Origin: Rhyacophila brunnea
Lineage: Eukaryota; Arthropoda; Insecta; Trichoptera; Rhyacophilidae
Length of the DNA stretch: 64,000 nt
Reading direction: 5' to 3'
NCBI GenBank assembly: GCA_022495005.1
Contig: JAGYXB010001338.1
Location: forward strand, 1 to 64,000
Numbering within the stretch: the first letter of the stretch is position 1; the number at the start of each line of letters is the position of its first letter. Of this stretch, positions 1 to 11,039 are shown one piece after another. Below the pieces are notes generated by a model. That model had not been told where the DNA came from and did not search any database. It saw only the letters and a program-made list of their open reading frames with translations. Both the position numbers and the translations under genes were made by a program.

Positions 1-490
1 ACAGTTCTTCAGATAGTAGAATGCAAAAATCTAACAAAAAATAATACTTAGCATTCAAAAATGTACTGAAATTATGCACGCTTTAATTAAAATCGCAATC
101 ATTCCATGTTGATTAACCATTGCTAAGTGCCATAAAAGATAAATTTGTATGGTCGAATTTTCTAAGGTAAACGTAATTATTTTAAAAATTATTTGTTTCT
201 TGGACTAATAACAATTATTATATATTTCAAAATGCTATTTCAGGTGGAATTTTGTAAAAATAACACTAAGTCCGAATTCATGAATATTGTAGAGACAGTG
301 TTTAGATTTTTTTATTTCCACGTATAAGATATGCACTGTGTTTAAACTGTGAGCGTGATATATATGCATTCACCCCAACGGCTTATAATATTGGGGATCG
401 GGTGTTCGTCACTCCCGCTATGCACCAACTACACATCGTCAAGATGCATGAAAATACCAATTACCTACAATCATTATAAATAATTTCACA
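1..490. other. A+T-rich DNA, nothing recognised
   Basis: No coding pattern, paired inverted repeat or known repeat end was seen. A short segment around 370-460 is less A+T-rich but has no recognisable structure. Confidence 0.4.
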
Positions 491-668
491 AACATGATAG
501 CCGAGCGGATAACGTGGCAGCCTATAATACCGTGGGTCCCAGTCGAATCCCGGATTAGGCAACAAAAAAATCAGATGTTATTTTTCAATGTGTGTTTGGA
601 CCAAGAGTATCGATCTATTGAGTTGAGCAAGTGGCTAACATCCATTTTTCGTAACACTATTAGAATCA
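491..668 (+). repeat. tRNA-derived SINE, family alpha, copy 1
   Basis: The head resembles a tRNA with an RNA polymerase III promoter: an A-box-like TAGCCGAGCGG near 499 and a B-box-like GTCGAATCCC near 543. The body, with a TTGAGCAAGTGGCTAACATC-like motif and a TTTTTCGTAA end, is shared with the copy at 47.5 kb and partly with 43.1 kb. The shared non-tRNA body argues for a SINE rather than a tRNA gene. The short reading frame that spans it has no coding significance. Confidence 0.7.
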
Positions 669-689
669 GACATAGTTAAAAAAAATATC

Positions 690-706
690 AGGTGGCAGTG
701 CCACCT
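690..706. repeat. Short perfect palindrome just after the SINE
   Basis: An 8+1+8 palindrome, AGGTGGCA-G-TGCCACCT. A closely related sequence in inverted orientation lies near 17250-17275, where it is also followed by a T-rich run, so it may be part of a dispersed repeat. Confidence 0.5.
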
Positions 707-1581
707 GTCAACATTATTTGATGTTGTTTTTTGTTAATTCTACAACATTAATATATTTTTTTAACCCCCCACCATCACCAAACATCATACTTCTTTATAC
801 ATTACCATCAATCTGTCACAAATTGATTTAACGTCGTTTAATACTTTCTATATATTTGATATGCTAGTAGGTAGGGACAACACTATAATCATCTGTCAAA
901 CTATTATAAGAGTATCATATTTATTTTTACCCCCACCCCCAATATCTCCTGTTCGGTGCCAAAATATATTAAGACAGATAATAAGGAGAGTAAACAAACT
1001 TAATTATTACATTATGATGTTTTATCTTGTAGTGTCTATTTTAGCTTTGTCGGTAGTGTATGTATCTGTTTGCGTGTTTGTGCAATCAGCTTCAGCGTAT
1101 GAGCGTAAAAAATATTCATATCAATTTGTCTCACCTCCCCTCACTATAATGTATCTCAACTCAATATTTGTTCCGGTAAAATCAACAGTCGGATGTCAAA
1201 CGCTTTCGGAAATCACCCGGTTTGCCATTACTAATCGTACAAGATCTGCATTACGTACTAAAATGACGTAGTTTCAATAAAAATGATATTATATAATATA
1301 TTTGTATTAAATATTGAATAGAATGTAATTTAAAACAATGTTTAGTGAAATTATTGAATTAGGTTATTCGGAAACGCACGCGCAGTGAAAAGCATCAAAC
1401 CGCCATCTCTCGTAACGTGATGATAAGACATCGAAAAGCAGCATAACACGATGTTACGATCGGTGATTTTGATAATGTTTATAACAAACTAACGGAATCC
1501 ACCGTGTGTGGAGGATTAATTACCGGTTAATTCACTTCCTCGTGGTAACTGGAAATTATTTTATTTACACTAACTTGCATT
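707..1581. other. A+T-rich DNA with one weak secreted-like open frame
   Basis: There is no repeat pairing. The only item of note is the frame ending at 1271, listed separately. Around 1370-1560 the composition is more balanced but nothing is recognised. Confidence 0.35.
1014..1271 (+). CDS. Speculative small secreted-like peptide (85 codons)
   Basis: I do not recognise this protein. From the Met-Met at 1014 the frame begins with a strongly hydrophobic run of about 24 residues (FYLVVSILALSVVYVSVCVF) followed by Ser-Ala-Ser-Ala and then charged Tyr-Glu-Arg-Lys-Lys, which resembles a signal peptide with an Ala-X-Ala-type cleavage site. The frame is open upstream to 861. The stop at 1269-1271 is followed within ten bases by AATAAA (about 1277), a possible polyadenylation signal. 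There is no homology I can name, no domain and no clear promoter. A+T-rich DNA readily yields hydrophobic frames of this size, so chance is the leading explanation. It could also be a last exon. Confidence 0.15.
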   Translation: MMFYLVVSILALSVVYVSVCVFVQSASAYERKKYSYQFVSPPLTIMYLNSIFVPVKSTVGCQTLSEITRFAITNRTRSALRTKMT

Positions 1582-1696
1582 CAGTGACGTCCCAAGACAA
1601 AATGCCGCCTCTAGGCAGCGCCAAAATGCTGCCCCATTTTTAATACAGTATTTTTTATCATCCTTACATGACTCCTATATCTAATAAATGTGTAGT
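1582..1696 (+). mobile_element. hAT-like element family I, one-ended fragment
   Basis: It begins CAGTGACGTCCCAAGACAAA and matches the left part of the full family I copy at 61262 over about 110 bases, including the GCCGCC..TAGGCAGCGCCAAAATG segment. The right end is absent because a LINE fragment follows directly. Confidence 0.7.
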
Positions 1697-1699
1697 ATG

Positions 1700-2046
1700 G
1701 ATAGGTACATCATAGAAAATTTCATGGGTATAACAGATAGAGTAGCACTACTGAATTTAAAAATACAAGGAAACGAATTATCTCTCATACAAGTATACGC
1801 ACCCACAGAAATAGCGAAAGAAGAAGAAAATGATACTTTTTATACAAATGTGAACAAAGCTATTAACCAAGCACATAAAACTTTATAATAATGGGCGACC
1901 TAAATGCAAAAATAGGCCAACCCAGACAAGACGAATACTTAGCTACGAAATCAAACGGGTATGGAGAAAGAAACCAGAGGCCAGAGATTAACACTTTGGA
2001 GGAGGCCTTCACCCGAAGAGGGGTTCTTACAAACCAAACAAACTAA
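1700..2046 (+). pseudogene. LINE (RTE-like) fragment: endonuclease domain joined to a C-terminal tail
   Basis: The frame encodes a piece of the apurinic-type endonuclease of a non-LTR retrotransposon: GITDRVALLNLKIQGNELSL, then the conserved IQVYAPTE motif, then (after a stop at 1886-1888) IMGDLNAKIGQ, the D-N motif of the active-site region. After about 45 more residues the frame reads NTLEEAFTRRGVL, which resembles the very C-terminal tail of such elements, not the region that normally follows the endonuclease. The reverse transcriptase is therefore missing and this is a deleted, dead copy. It abuts the family I fragment on the left and an A+T-rich tail on the right. Confidence 0.75.
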
Positions 2047-2109
2047 TTACATACCATTGTTCAATTTATAAACATTATCTAATAGTTTTATATACAAAAA
2101 TAAAAAATC

Positions 2110-2144
<35 letters not shown>

Positions 2145-2266
2145 CTATTTAAAATTATTTTGTTTGTTTAGAATATATTTATATAATTTATAAACACATA
2201 AAATTACACACACTAGTAACAAACCATTTGATTTTTTTCTCATAAGCCGATCGCACATACAAAATC
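2047..2266. repeat. A+T-rich tail with (TA)n microsatellite
   Basis: A run of alternating TA lies at about 2115-2140, downstream of the LINE fragment. The remainder is A+T-rich with nothing recognised. Confidence 0.6.
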
Positions 2267-2274
2267 GTCTCAAC

Positions 2275-2878
2275 TAGGGATTCCAATCCCGGGATCCCGA
2301 ACTATTTTCGATACCTATGAATCGCGGGATTGGTAAATATAGTCCCGAAACTTTTGGGATTGATTTTTTTTATTAATTTTTATGGAAAATAAAATAAATA
2401 TAACAGAAAAAATGCTTTTAATTACATATAGTTATATTATATGTGTGAATGAGTATATGAGTTTGAATGAAGTTTGTTTTATTACCCGTGTGTTGCCAAT
2501 TCATTTTATTCTTTCACATAAATTAATTAAAATGAGAAAGATTGTAAAAAAACAATGCTTCACACTTTTAAGAAAGTGATTCCACATTCCACCATGACCT
2601 CATATGTTTTACGACAGTTTCATATTTGGCTGACAAATTAGATTTATGAAGCGGAAAGGTCATAAACCATGTAATATTATGTAAACACTAAACACAATAT
2701 TAACAATAAATGTCTTAATGAGTATAAATTTAATTTTACTAGATTTATTTTTGACCGATTTTATCAATGTTTTTTTGTATGTATAAAAAATTTATATTAA
2801 CTATCGAAAAATACCAAGCCCAGGATCATCAAATTGTAATCCCGGGATCAAAAATTTGGCTCGGGATTGGATTCCCTA
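2275..2878. mobile_element. hAT-like non-autonomous element, family C (604 bp)
   Basis: Terminal inverted repeats begin TAGGGATTCCAATCCCG on the left and TAGGGAATCCAATCCCG read inward from the right. An exact 8-bp target duplication GTCTCAAC flanks it (2267-2274 and 2879-2886). Eight-base duplications and TA(G)GG-type ends are typical of the hAT superfamily. The interior is A+T-rich with no transposase frame, so it would depend on an enzyme supplied elsewhere. Confidence 0.88.
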
Positions 2879-2904
2879 GTCTCAACTACAGCATGGCCAT
2901 AAAT

Positions 2905-3190
2905 AAAATCTGCCGGCGATATTGCAACTCTCTTCCGCGCACATGCTGAGGCAGTGACGTCACGTGAATAGCCGAAACAGATGACTGACGGTGAAAAGCA
3001 ACATCTGCGCATGCGTTGATGCAACATTATTACTATTCTACCTGCGACCCATGTCGAATAAAATTTGTTACATGCGACGAGTAGATACTTTATTCTACCG
3101 AACATGCCGTACCGATGTTGTGTACGGCAGTACATTCAGTATGTGTGTTTTGTGAATGACAACAAAATCACATCGACAAATTCGACGTGT
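2905..3190 (-). repeat. Dispersed repeat family V, copy 1
   Basis: Reverse-complement homology to 49505-49715. The conserved blocks are a GCATGCGCA-type palindrome (about 3005-3016) and CAGTGACGTCACG (about 2952-2964), followed by GGAAGAGAGTTGCAATAT. The element type is not identified; no terminal repeats or target duplication were found. Confidence 0.6.
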
Positions 3191-4019
3191 TGCAGCCGAG
3201 ACAAGTTTGTATGTGCGATAGGGCTAATGTATCTGTGCGGTTTTAAAATGTCAGCGTGTAAGAGCAATATTCATCATTTTATTGGTAAATGATATGTTTA
3301 TTACACCGCTGGTATCTTTAAAGTGAACGATACGTACTTATTAAACTTGCAGAAAAATTTTACAGACCAGCGATTGGGAAACATTCGTTTAAATAATATT
3401 ATAAGTATCTTTTGTTTTTTTACAAGAGAAAGGAACGTATAATTTTGATAGTTGTTATACTAATTATTCAATCTATTAAAAAATACCAAAACTACCAACA
3501 AAGATAAAAGGATATTGGAAATCAGAAGTAGAGCATTTTTTGTTGGTCCTAAGTACCTACTACAAAAGAAGACAGAATGCCAGATCCATTTTAAGACCTT
3601 CGTAGGCCCTAGGTAATTTTATGTCTAGAGGCTTCAGTCTATTTTTTTCAGTTATTTTGTTTATGTTGTTTTCCAGAGCATATAGCTTTTAGGTTGAGCA
3701 AATAGCTATTGGTAATTTTTCATAAAAAGCTCTGGATATGTTTTTGTAAGGTGGGCTCTACATCGGATTGTAGATTGTATAAAATACGTCACTGACGACA
3801 ACTTAATGTACACACTAAATTTGAGTTTAATCTCATACTGTCAGTCAGTTAGCACTCTTCATCAGTGATGGATAGTATGTAAGTATTCTAAGACATCTGA
3901 CAAATAATTCTCAATAAACAAACTAAATAACAGTCAATCCGAAACGGTATAGTATTGAACCCGTTACACGAGCCGATAATAAATAACATGAATCGTCAGA
4001 AACCACAATGAATAGATTT
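3191..4019. other. A+T-rich DNA with a degenerate SINE-like tail
   Basis: Around 3690-3725 the text GGTTGAGCAAATAGCTATTGG resembles the body of SINE family alpha, but no tRNA-like head is clear. Nothing else is recognised. Confidence 0.35.
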
Positions 4020-4260
4020 TAATTATTATAAATATAAAAGTAGCGTGCCATCGGATATGAGTTGTCATTCTTCGCGGAGGCTATTAGCGGCTGTGTCGTG
4101 TCGGGACCATTTCGCCGGTTCATTCATCAGACACCTGTCGATTGAAAGAATCAACCGGGAAACCGAAATTGCCATCTTTTGTCAGAATAATAAACGGAAA
4201 AAAGGTACCTACAATCGGAGTGTCGCTGAACTTTGATCGAAAAGGCGACATATTTTAGGG
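4020..4260. other. Locally G+C-richer unique segment
   Basis: Composition is distinctly richer in G+C and CpG than the flanks (roughly 4028-4165). A 63-codon frame runs through it but has no recognisable domain. It could be a conserved non-coding element, an exon, or an old element; I cannot decide. Confidence 0.25.
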
Positions 4261-4331
4261 AAAGATATTTTTAAAAGGAAAAACGAAACAAGTCGGGAAA
4301 TTTTAAAACCGAATATACAAAATTCACGTAT

Positions 4332-4800
4332 ATCATCATCATCATCACCATCATCATCATCAACCTGAATCTATCCACTGCTGGATGAAGGCCTCTTCAA
4401 GCTGCTTCCACTTCTCTCGGTCCTGTGCATTGCGTTGCCACGTACTTCCGCAGAACTTTATCATTTCATCGATCCAGCGGCCTTTAGGTCTACCTTGTGG
4501 ACGTTTTGTACTTCTTGGATACCACTGGATGACTAGATTTGTCCAACGATAGTCTCTTCTGCGAGCTATGTGTCCAGCCCATCTCTATTTAAGGCTTTTA
4601 ATAAACTCTATTACATCGCAAACCCTTGTCTGCTTCCTTATCCACTCATTCCTCTTTTTGTCCTTTCGCGTTATGCCCAGCATGCACCTCTCCATACCAC
4701 GTTGTGCTACTCTAAGTTTCTTGATCTCTCTTTTACTTAGGGTTCATGTTTCACACGCATATGTGATCACAGGAAGCACACACTGGTTGCATATAATTTA
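4332..4800 (-). pseudogene. RTE-like LINE, 3' end with (GAT)n tail
   Basis: Read on the minus strand it encodes the C-terminus of an RTE-type reverse transcriptase protein: the block ERCMLGITRKDKKRNEWIRK, then WAGHIARR, KRPQGRPKGRWIDEMIKF, and the terminal EKWKQLEEAFIQQWIDSG before the stop. It ends in a GATGATGAT-type microsatellite tail (4332-4361), usual for this clade. Internal stops and a frame change near 4740-4800 show it is dead, and it is 5'-truncated. The same family recurs at 13.03, 36.6 and 43.6 kb. Confidence 0.85.
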
Positions 4801-5754
4801 GCGTGATACAGTAAAAAAGGCTAGTCAATACAACACTTTATTAATTGTGTCAGCATTTGTTAAGTAAATGGTTATTTCGGTTGCAACACCGTCTATATTA
4901 GTTGAAATTTTCAAAATAATCAATCCTGTCTGGTTTTAAGTCACCAATATTATTATAACTAACATTATGCTTTACCTTCTTTTTTACTAATCTGAAAATA
5001 GGAAAAGCCGTCAGCTGAATGCAGACCTATTATAACTCACATTTGACTTTTTGTAGTACAGAATACGAGAAGAAGGGGAAAATTGCTGTAATGGTACTGA
5101 AAATCTATATGAATAAAACAAAATAAAGCATTTATCCCTCTGATTTTAAAATTATATTTTCAAACATTAACCCTTAAATTTGCAGTATACCTACATCACA
5201 GCAAATGCACTAAAAATTGTGAATGGAAAAGAAAAACTGTATATATATAAGTATATATATATATTTCGCTGCACCAACTAACCTGTGTGAAGCAGTGAGG
5301 TAGGTAATAAGAAATTTCATATTATGTATGTACCAACCATTTCACCATTATAGTTTCGTGGTCAAATTCTTCACATATAATACAGAACTTAAATAATATA
5401 TGAACTCTTAAATTAATGAAACACGTATAAAAAATGATGAACAATGGTAAAGGGAAATTCAGTAATTGAAGTTGACTTGACTTTGATAAAGAAAAAAACA
5501 GAGAAAACACACGCAAAGTAAAATATCAAATATACCGCAAACCAATTATTGAAGGAAGGTACTAGTTGTTATCTCAAATCAGTTATCTCCGTGTACTTTT
5601 ATTCAGAGATAATCACAAAAAAAACATCTGTCAAGCAGAAAAAGGAAATCAAACAAATGTAATTTGACTTTGATATATTATATAAATGGATATAACAATG
5701 TCGCAACACTGCTATTTATGTGTGTGTTGTGAAGATAATAAATATTTAAAATAA
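4801..5754. other. A+T-rich DNA, nothing coding
   Basis: It contains a TATATA-rich microsatellite at about 5240-5262. The segment near 4995-5045 (TCAGCTGAATGCAGACC then TTATAACTCACATTT) is similar in reverse complement to 25455-25500, hinting at an undescribed dispersed repeat. Nothing else is seen. Confidence 0.4.
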
Positions 5755-6245
5755 TTAAAAGTTAAAAAGAACTTTTTATAGGTATACCACGTTTTTAAAT
5801 TTTCTGTTGAATCATATAAACTTGACAATTATATGTATTAATTTAGGACAAATAATAAGTCAACAAATCATCTTTTTGCTATTTTGCAACAAACAAATAT
5901 AGAATACTGAAATAGCATTTTGATTTCCATAGTAACGCACGTTTATATTAATAATTTAGTTGCTAGGACCACCCCCTTAGCAACCAATAATAGTGGATTG
6001 GATTACGGATTTCTTCCAAAATAACTTTTCATACAAAACAGAATTAACTGAAAATATATTCAATTCTACTTAAAGATGGCTAAAAGTATTAAAAGAATGC
6101 ATTGGCATCGTGTTCTGATATATTCTAATAGTTTCAAATGTCTAGCTAGTCGGGAAGTTAGTTAAAAATCGATTGCAAGATTTTACTAGATAAACAACCA
6201 CCGGACAAACAAGAATACGAGGTAAGAAAAACGTGGTAAAAAACG
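5755..6245 (+). mobile_element. Dispersed element family Q, copy 1
   Basis: It shares most of its length with 39755-40240 (reverse) and 45575-46005 (direct). The best conserved core is CCATAGTAACGCACGT, then TTAGTTGCTAGGACCACCCC, and near the other end GTCTAGCTAGTCGGGAAGTT. The ends hold a short imperfect inverted repeat around ACCACGTTTTTA. There is no coding capacity and no clear target duplication, so the superfamily is unassigned. Confidence 0.75.
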
Positions 6246-6403
6246 TGGTAAAATAAAAATTGGCAACTGGGTAATGGGTAATGCTTATTTTGGATTTATT
6301 GTGCGTTTTATAATTTTGTGTACCAATTTATTTTAATATAAATTTAATAAAAATATATAAATTTAATGTACCAATTTGGTTTTAAATATCGTATGTCCTA
6401 GTT

Positions 6404-7021
6404 CAGTGGTGGCGAACGCATAGCACGCAAATGTTTTATTTTGAAAAGAAAAAATATATCCATAATAAAAATGACAGATTGCATTGTATAAAAAATATCA
6501 GGCAAATACTCTAAACAAAAAAATTAGCATTCCATTTTATGTAATTATATAATTGTATTGGTTGGTCCTTAGGTTTTTGCGTTAAATATTATAATATTAT
6601 CACACTAACCTCACCAGGCGGCGAGGAAGCCGTGCTGCGAACCTCCGATTTTGATCGATTGACAATGCTTGCGATTACTGTAGCGAGAGAATACTTCATC
6701 TGATCTGAACTAAGTAATACAGTAACAAACAATTTCATTTCTAGCCAAATAATTGGCTGTACCAAATAAGAAACAGAAACTTGGTGGAGCTAGTAGTTGT
6801 ATTCTGGCAGACAGTTTCAAAATTGGTGGATCGAAATGTATGGTGTTATTTGAAAAAAGTGATAAAGCTATAATAATTACCATGTTCTGTGAGTGGAATC
6901 TAGAATATCGCCATTTTTAATAGAATTTGAATTAGAAACTGATCGGCACGTCAGACAGTCGAAAAATAATATTTGGGAAATTTTGATACGCATAGGTACA
7001 TAAAAAGGTTCGCCAACCCTG
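6404..7021. mobile_element. Old hAT-like non-autonomous element, family T
   Basis: The left end CAGTGGTGGCGAACGCATAG and the right end, read inward CAGGGTTGGCGAACCTTT, form an imperfect inverted repeat with the CAG-G-TGGCGAAC signature common in hAT elements. Flanking octamers TCCTAGTT and CCCTAGGT match at 6 of 8 positions, consistent with an aged duplication. No transposase frame is present. Confidence 0.65.
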
Positions 7022-7029
7022 CCCTAGGT

Positions 7030-7702
7030 ACTGTGCATATTGTGCCTTGTGGATAAGGCGGCCATGCAGACGGGCCGAAATAATGGACATACGATGGTGA
7101 ATGCAAAATATTTTGCAATCGACTTTTGTAATAAGCATATTTCTTACTAATAGTGTGAAACATATGATAGGTTCCGTTACAAAATCGAGTACAGGAAGTT
7201 AATAGGTAATACTTGAATATATTCATCGCGTATAAAAAAAAACTAAATGATGATGATGATGATGACTAACCAGATCGTAGATGTTGATAAACGGAGAGAG
7301 AGTGTTGAAAGAACATTCTGTTATTATTATATTTCTGTATCATTTTTATTTTATGCGTGAGAATTTTCATGGAAAGCGAAATAAAAAAAAACGAAAACGG
7401 AAATACTCAAGAAACTACCTAATGTAGATTTTATTTACATGTGGAATTTCGACATAATTTTATTACCATTTCATCTCGGGTAACACAGATTGTGATCTGT
7501 TAAACGTTACTAGGAAATCCTGGAGTTAAAATCACGTATTGGAGCGTATATCATAAAAGTATATTAAATTTAGATACGGGTTTTCAATCACTCATGCAAA
7601 TTTATCAAAAAAACAGTTTTATCAAACTGAACGGTTCAACTTCTGCATCGTGTAATTTAAAGGAAGGTCCTGGAATACAAAGCACATCTTGGCCAAAAAC
7701 CA
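7030..7702. other. A+T-rich DNA with (GAT)n microsatellite
   Basis: A GAT repeat lies at about 7247-7264, similar to the tails of RTE-like LINEs, but no LINE coding remnant is visible upstream. Nothing else is recognised. Confidence 0.4.
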
Positions 7703-7710
7703 GTTGATCC

Positions 7711-8150
7711 TGGTTACATGGAAATTGTACGTAAAACATTTCACCGTAGCACAGTTTGCCGTGAGTTTTCTTATCGGAAAGAGAATACGGTCTCCAATTT
7801 TATTAGATTCAATATGAACATTAATTCAATTTTCATAGTTGATTTTGGCAAAATTCGTGAATTCAAGAATGAAAACCAAACCTAACTTAACATAACCTAG
7901 CCTAAACTAACCTAACCTAACAAATAATCCAGTACATCGGTTATTTTCAAATTTTGTTTGCTGCTGGCTTCATGTAAAGTGTAAACCGACAAGAACGGTG
8001 TTTTATTTAGACATGAATTTTTAAGTCAGTACTATACGATCCAAACACGTTGGACGGTCTTTAATATACGACCATATATTTGAGATAAGTATAACATTTA
8101 ACGATGAAGTGTGATACGGCGAACTGTATACGTACAACTTTCCGGACACG
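7711..8150 (+). mobile_element. hAT-like MITE family A, copy 1 (440 bp)
   Basis: It starts TGGTTACATGGAAATTGTAC, ends TACAACTTTCCGGACACG, and is flanked by exact 8-bp duplications GTTGATCC (7703-7710, 8151-8158). The two ends are imperfect inverted repeats sharing TTGTACGTA. The interior holds a cluster of CCTAA-like units (about 7880-7920), a GCTGCTGGCTTC block and no coding frame. Four other copies are present at 10.3, 38.2, 51.1 and 55.8 kb. Confidence 0.9.
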
Positions 8151-8158
8151 GTTGATCC

Positions 8159-8939
8159 CTATTTAGAGTAACAACAGACCATTGCGGACGCAATTATATA
8201 AGTACCTAACTTTGGTATGGTCTATAACTATTCTTAATTATAGTTAGAGGTATTATGCCCGCAAAGGTCTGTTGGAAATGTTGTTTTTTAATTGTTTTTT
8301 TAGTTACGTATATGTAACGTATAGGTACTCCATTGTTACAATCATTACAATGTATTCATGTCCAATGATGATATGGCAGCTTATAGACATGTACCTACAC
8401 CATTTATTTCGATAACAAAAAATTAAATAATTGAATGCCTTTAAGTATTATTATTTATTATTTTTATTAATGGCGCTACAAGTCAGTGTGACCCACGATA
8501 ACTGCTTAGAGCGTAGAGTGAAATCGAGGACGACAATTTCATCTTGAGATACGGCGATTTGGAAAATTATTACAAACATTTCGACACTAGTGTCACTGCA
8601 CCGAGTCAGAGTTGTCGTATTACACGCCAGTCATTAATTAAGCGAAATATTTTCATTAAATTGCAAATAAAATATACCAATATATACTATAAACAATAAG
8701 AATTACTAATCGTGATATGGCCGCATATATAACTCTAGCATTCTTTTAGATAAAGCAAACGTCAAAGCGACATAATAAATATTAATTGTGAGAAGCATGA
8801 CGCATGTTAACTTGCTATTTAGATAACGCCTTGTGTATAGAATCGACCCAAGCGATATCAGTGTTATTTCGAATCAACAAAAATAACGGGCACGTGTTAA
8901 CTAGTTGGAATAGCCTTGCTGGAACACCGGTGGAGGTCC
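8159..8939. other. A+T-rich DNA, nothing recognised
   Basis: No repeat ends or coding remnants were found in this interval. Confidence 0.35.
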
Positions 8940-8947
8940 TTCTCTAC

Positions 8948-9768
8948 CAGGTTGCCATATTTCCAAAATCACAGATCGGGACATTCATTATTTCGAACAA
9001 TGAAAAAAAGTTAAAGAATTAAGGAAGAAATTTAAAAAAAATACATCATTTTAATTAATTTTTGATAAATATAAATAAGTACATTATGTTGCACCCTCGC
9101 AACTAAACCGCCACAAGTCCAAATTTACGTGTTTTGAGTTAATTACTACGTTTCATTGTCTATCATTCATAGTATATGTACCGAAAACTTCATAAATATC
9201 TAAGTCATCAAATTCAAGTCAAAACTTCATTCAATATCTAAATATATTTCAAAAACACAGTAAGTATAAAAATGCGAAAGGTAAAAACTTCAAAGCTGAT
9301 TTTCTCTGATTGTCGTTTTTTGGATTGTGGCAGTTTAGTTGGGATGGTGCGATGTATTATACTGAAGGGAACATATAAAAAATAGTCACATAATAATTTG
9401 CAGAAATCACAGTTATTAAAATATATATTGATTAGATACAATTACAGGAATAAAATTTTGATTTAAGTGAAAAAATGTATTAAAAATTATCCGAGTTTTT
9501 ACTTGTTTCAAAATATGTTCGCCATCTTGCTCGATAATTTTTTTTAATGTCATTGCAATAATAAAATTCTAATCTAGCTGATAGTTTCAAAATTTATTCA
9601 TAAAAGGTAGTACGCCAGGCTGTCTACAAACATTAAGCGAGCCTTTTTAACTATAGTACATATACAACTTTCGGTCGTTTTCGGGATTTTCAGAGGCAAT
9701 GCGGGACTCTGGATTTATCTGTTGAACTCGGGACAATCCAACTCAAATAAGGACGTCTGGCGACCCTG
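8948..9768. mobile_element. hAT-like non-autonomous element, family U (821 bp)
   Basis: The ends CAGGTTGCCATATTTCC and (inward from the right) CAGGGTCGCCAGACGTCC form a short inverted repeat. An exact 8-bp duplication TTCTCTAC flanks it (8940-8947, 9769-9776). Subterminal CGGGACA motifs occur near both ends. The interior is A+T-rich with no transposase. Only one copy was noticed here. Confidence 0.8.
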
Positions 9769-9776
9769 TTCTCTAC

Positions 9777-10323
9777 TCGGTACAGCCACCGGAATCGTGG
9801 TCGTAGTTTCTCTAGCATTATCCACGTTAGGCGCTGATATATCATTAATCCTTTCTACACTATTTATCATAGATTTATATTTTGGGCACTGCCTGAAGCG
9901 GCCTCGAAATAAATATTAATATGCATGCTAAAGTCAGTAGGCCGATACAAATTGCAGGCACCCGGTTTCATATATTTACGACTAACCTAACTATCATATT
10001 ATGATGCATTGTGTTGGTAATTTGTAAGAAGGCGAATGTGTTTCTGATTAGCTGGCTTCTGGCACAGATTTCAACAGCCGGCAGTTAGTTAGTCATGTGT
10101 ATGTACATTCGCTTAGTAAAATTTAAATTGTGCACCTACATACGGAATAGTCGTAATTATGCACATATTATTATGTAGGTAAATGTTTTCTAAAACAATT
10201 TCGCGTACATATCCCAAAAACTGTAGGTGTAGATAAAATGACATTTTGATTCGGAGTTGTACTATAATAATTTAAGACGGCGTACTTCTTCTTCTTCTTC
10301 TTTCACCCTGTCACGGCCCAGCG
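9777..10323. other. A+T-rich DNA with (TTC)n microsatellite
   Basis: A TTC run lies at 10285-10302, immediately left of the next MITE. One isolated CTAACCTAACTA motif lies near 9980. Otherwise nothing is seen. Confidence 0.4.
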
Positions 10324-10331
10324 TTTCGGCA

Positions 10332-10714
10332 TGGTTACATGTAAAATGTATCTACTGTGGCATAGTTCGCCGTGAGCTTTCTTATCGGAAAGAGATGACC
10401 ATATACTATACGGTCTCAAATTTTATTAGATTCAATAGCTGATTTTGGCAAAATTCATGAATACAAGAATGAAAACCTAACCTAACCTAACAAATAATCC
10501 AGTATATCGGCTTTTTTCAAAATTTGTTTGCTGCTGGCTTCCTGTAAAGTGTAAACCGACAAGAACCGTGTTTTATTTAGACATGAATTTTATGTCAGTA
10601 TTATACGACCCAAAAAGGTTGGACGGACTATAATATACGGCCATATATTTCCGATAAACATTTCACGGCAAAGTGAGATACAGCGAACTGCATACGTACA
10701 AGTTTCCGGGCACG
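10332..10714 (+). mobile_element. hAT-like MITE family A, copy 2 (383 bp)
   Basis: It starts TGGTTACATG, ends GTTTCCGGGCACG, and is flanked by exact duplications TTTCGGCA (10324-10331, 10715-10722). It is colinear with copy 1 but has lost the segment between the AGATTCAATA and GATTTTGGCA blocks and has a shorter CCTAA tract (about 10476-10490). Confidence 0.9.
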
Positions 10715-10722
10715 TTTCGGCA

Positions 10723-11039
10723 TTCGAGTTCGTTACCTTTTTTTTACATCATGAAACTGTACTTTGAGACCATGACGAATAAACATCTCTGAAGATTAAC
10801 ATCCATCGAGTCTTATTACTGACATACATCTTCCACTGGACTACGTGAAGGATCGAGGCCCGTTGGTAAGGACTTCCTTTGTGTAGTTAATTTTCGTAGG
10901 ACACTCATACATTCAAAACCCTGCGTCAAAATGGGTATAGCCTATCGGAATTCTATGTGTTAATGTGTTCTGTGGTTGCTCCCAATCACTAATAATTTTG
11001 GATAATCAGTGGACCATACGCTATGTTACTCTATCTGCC
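10723..11039. other. Unassigned DNA
   Basis: Moderately A+T-rich. No inverted repeat, coding remnant or microsatellite was recognised. Confidence 0.3.

Noticed and set aside
7880..7920. A telomere or telomere-fusion site
   Set aside because: CCTAA units here are few, imperfect, and occur at the same position inside all family A MITEs.
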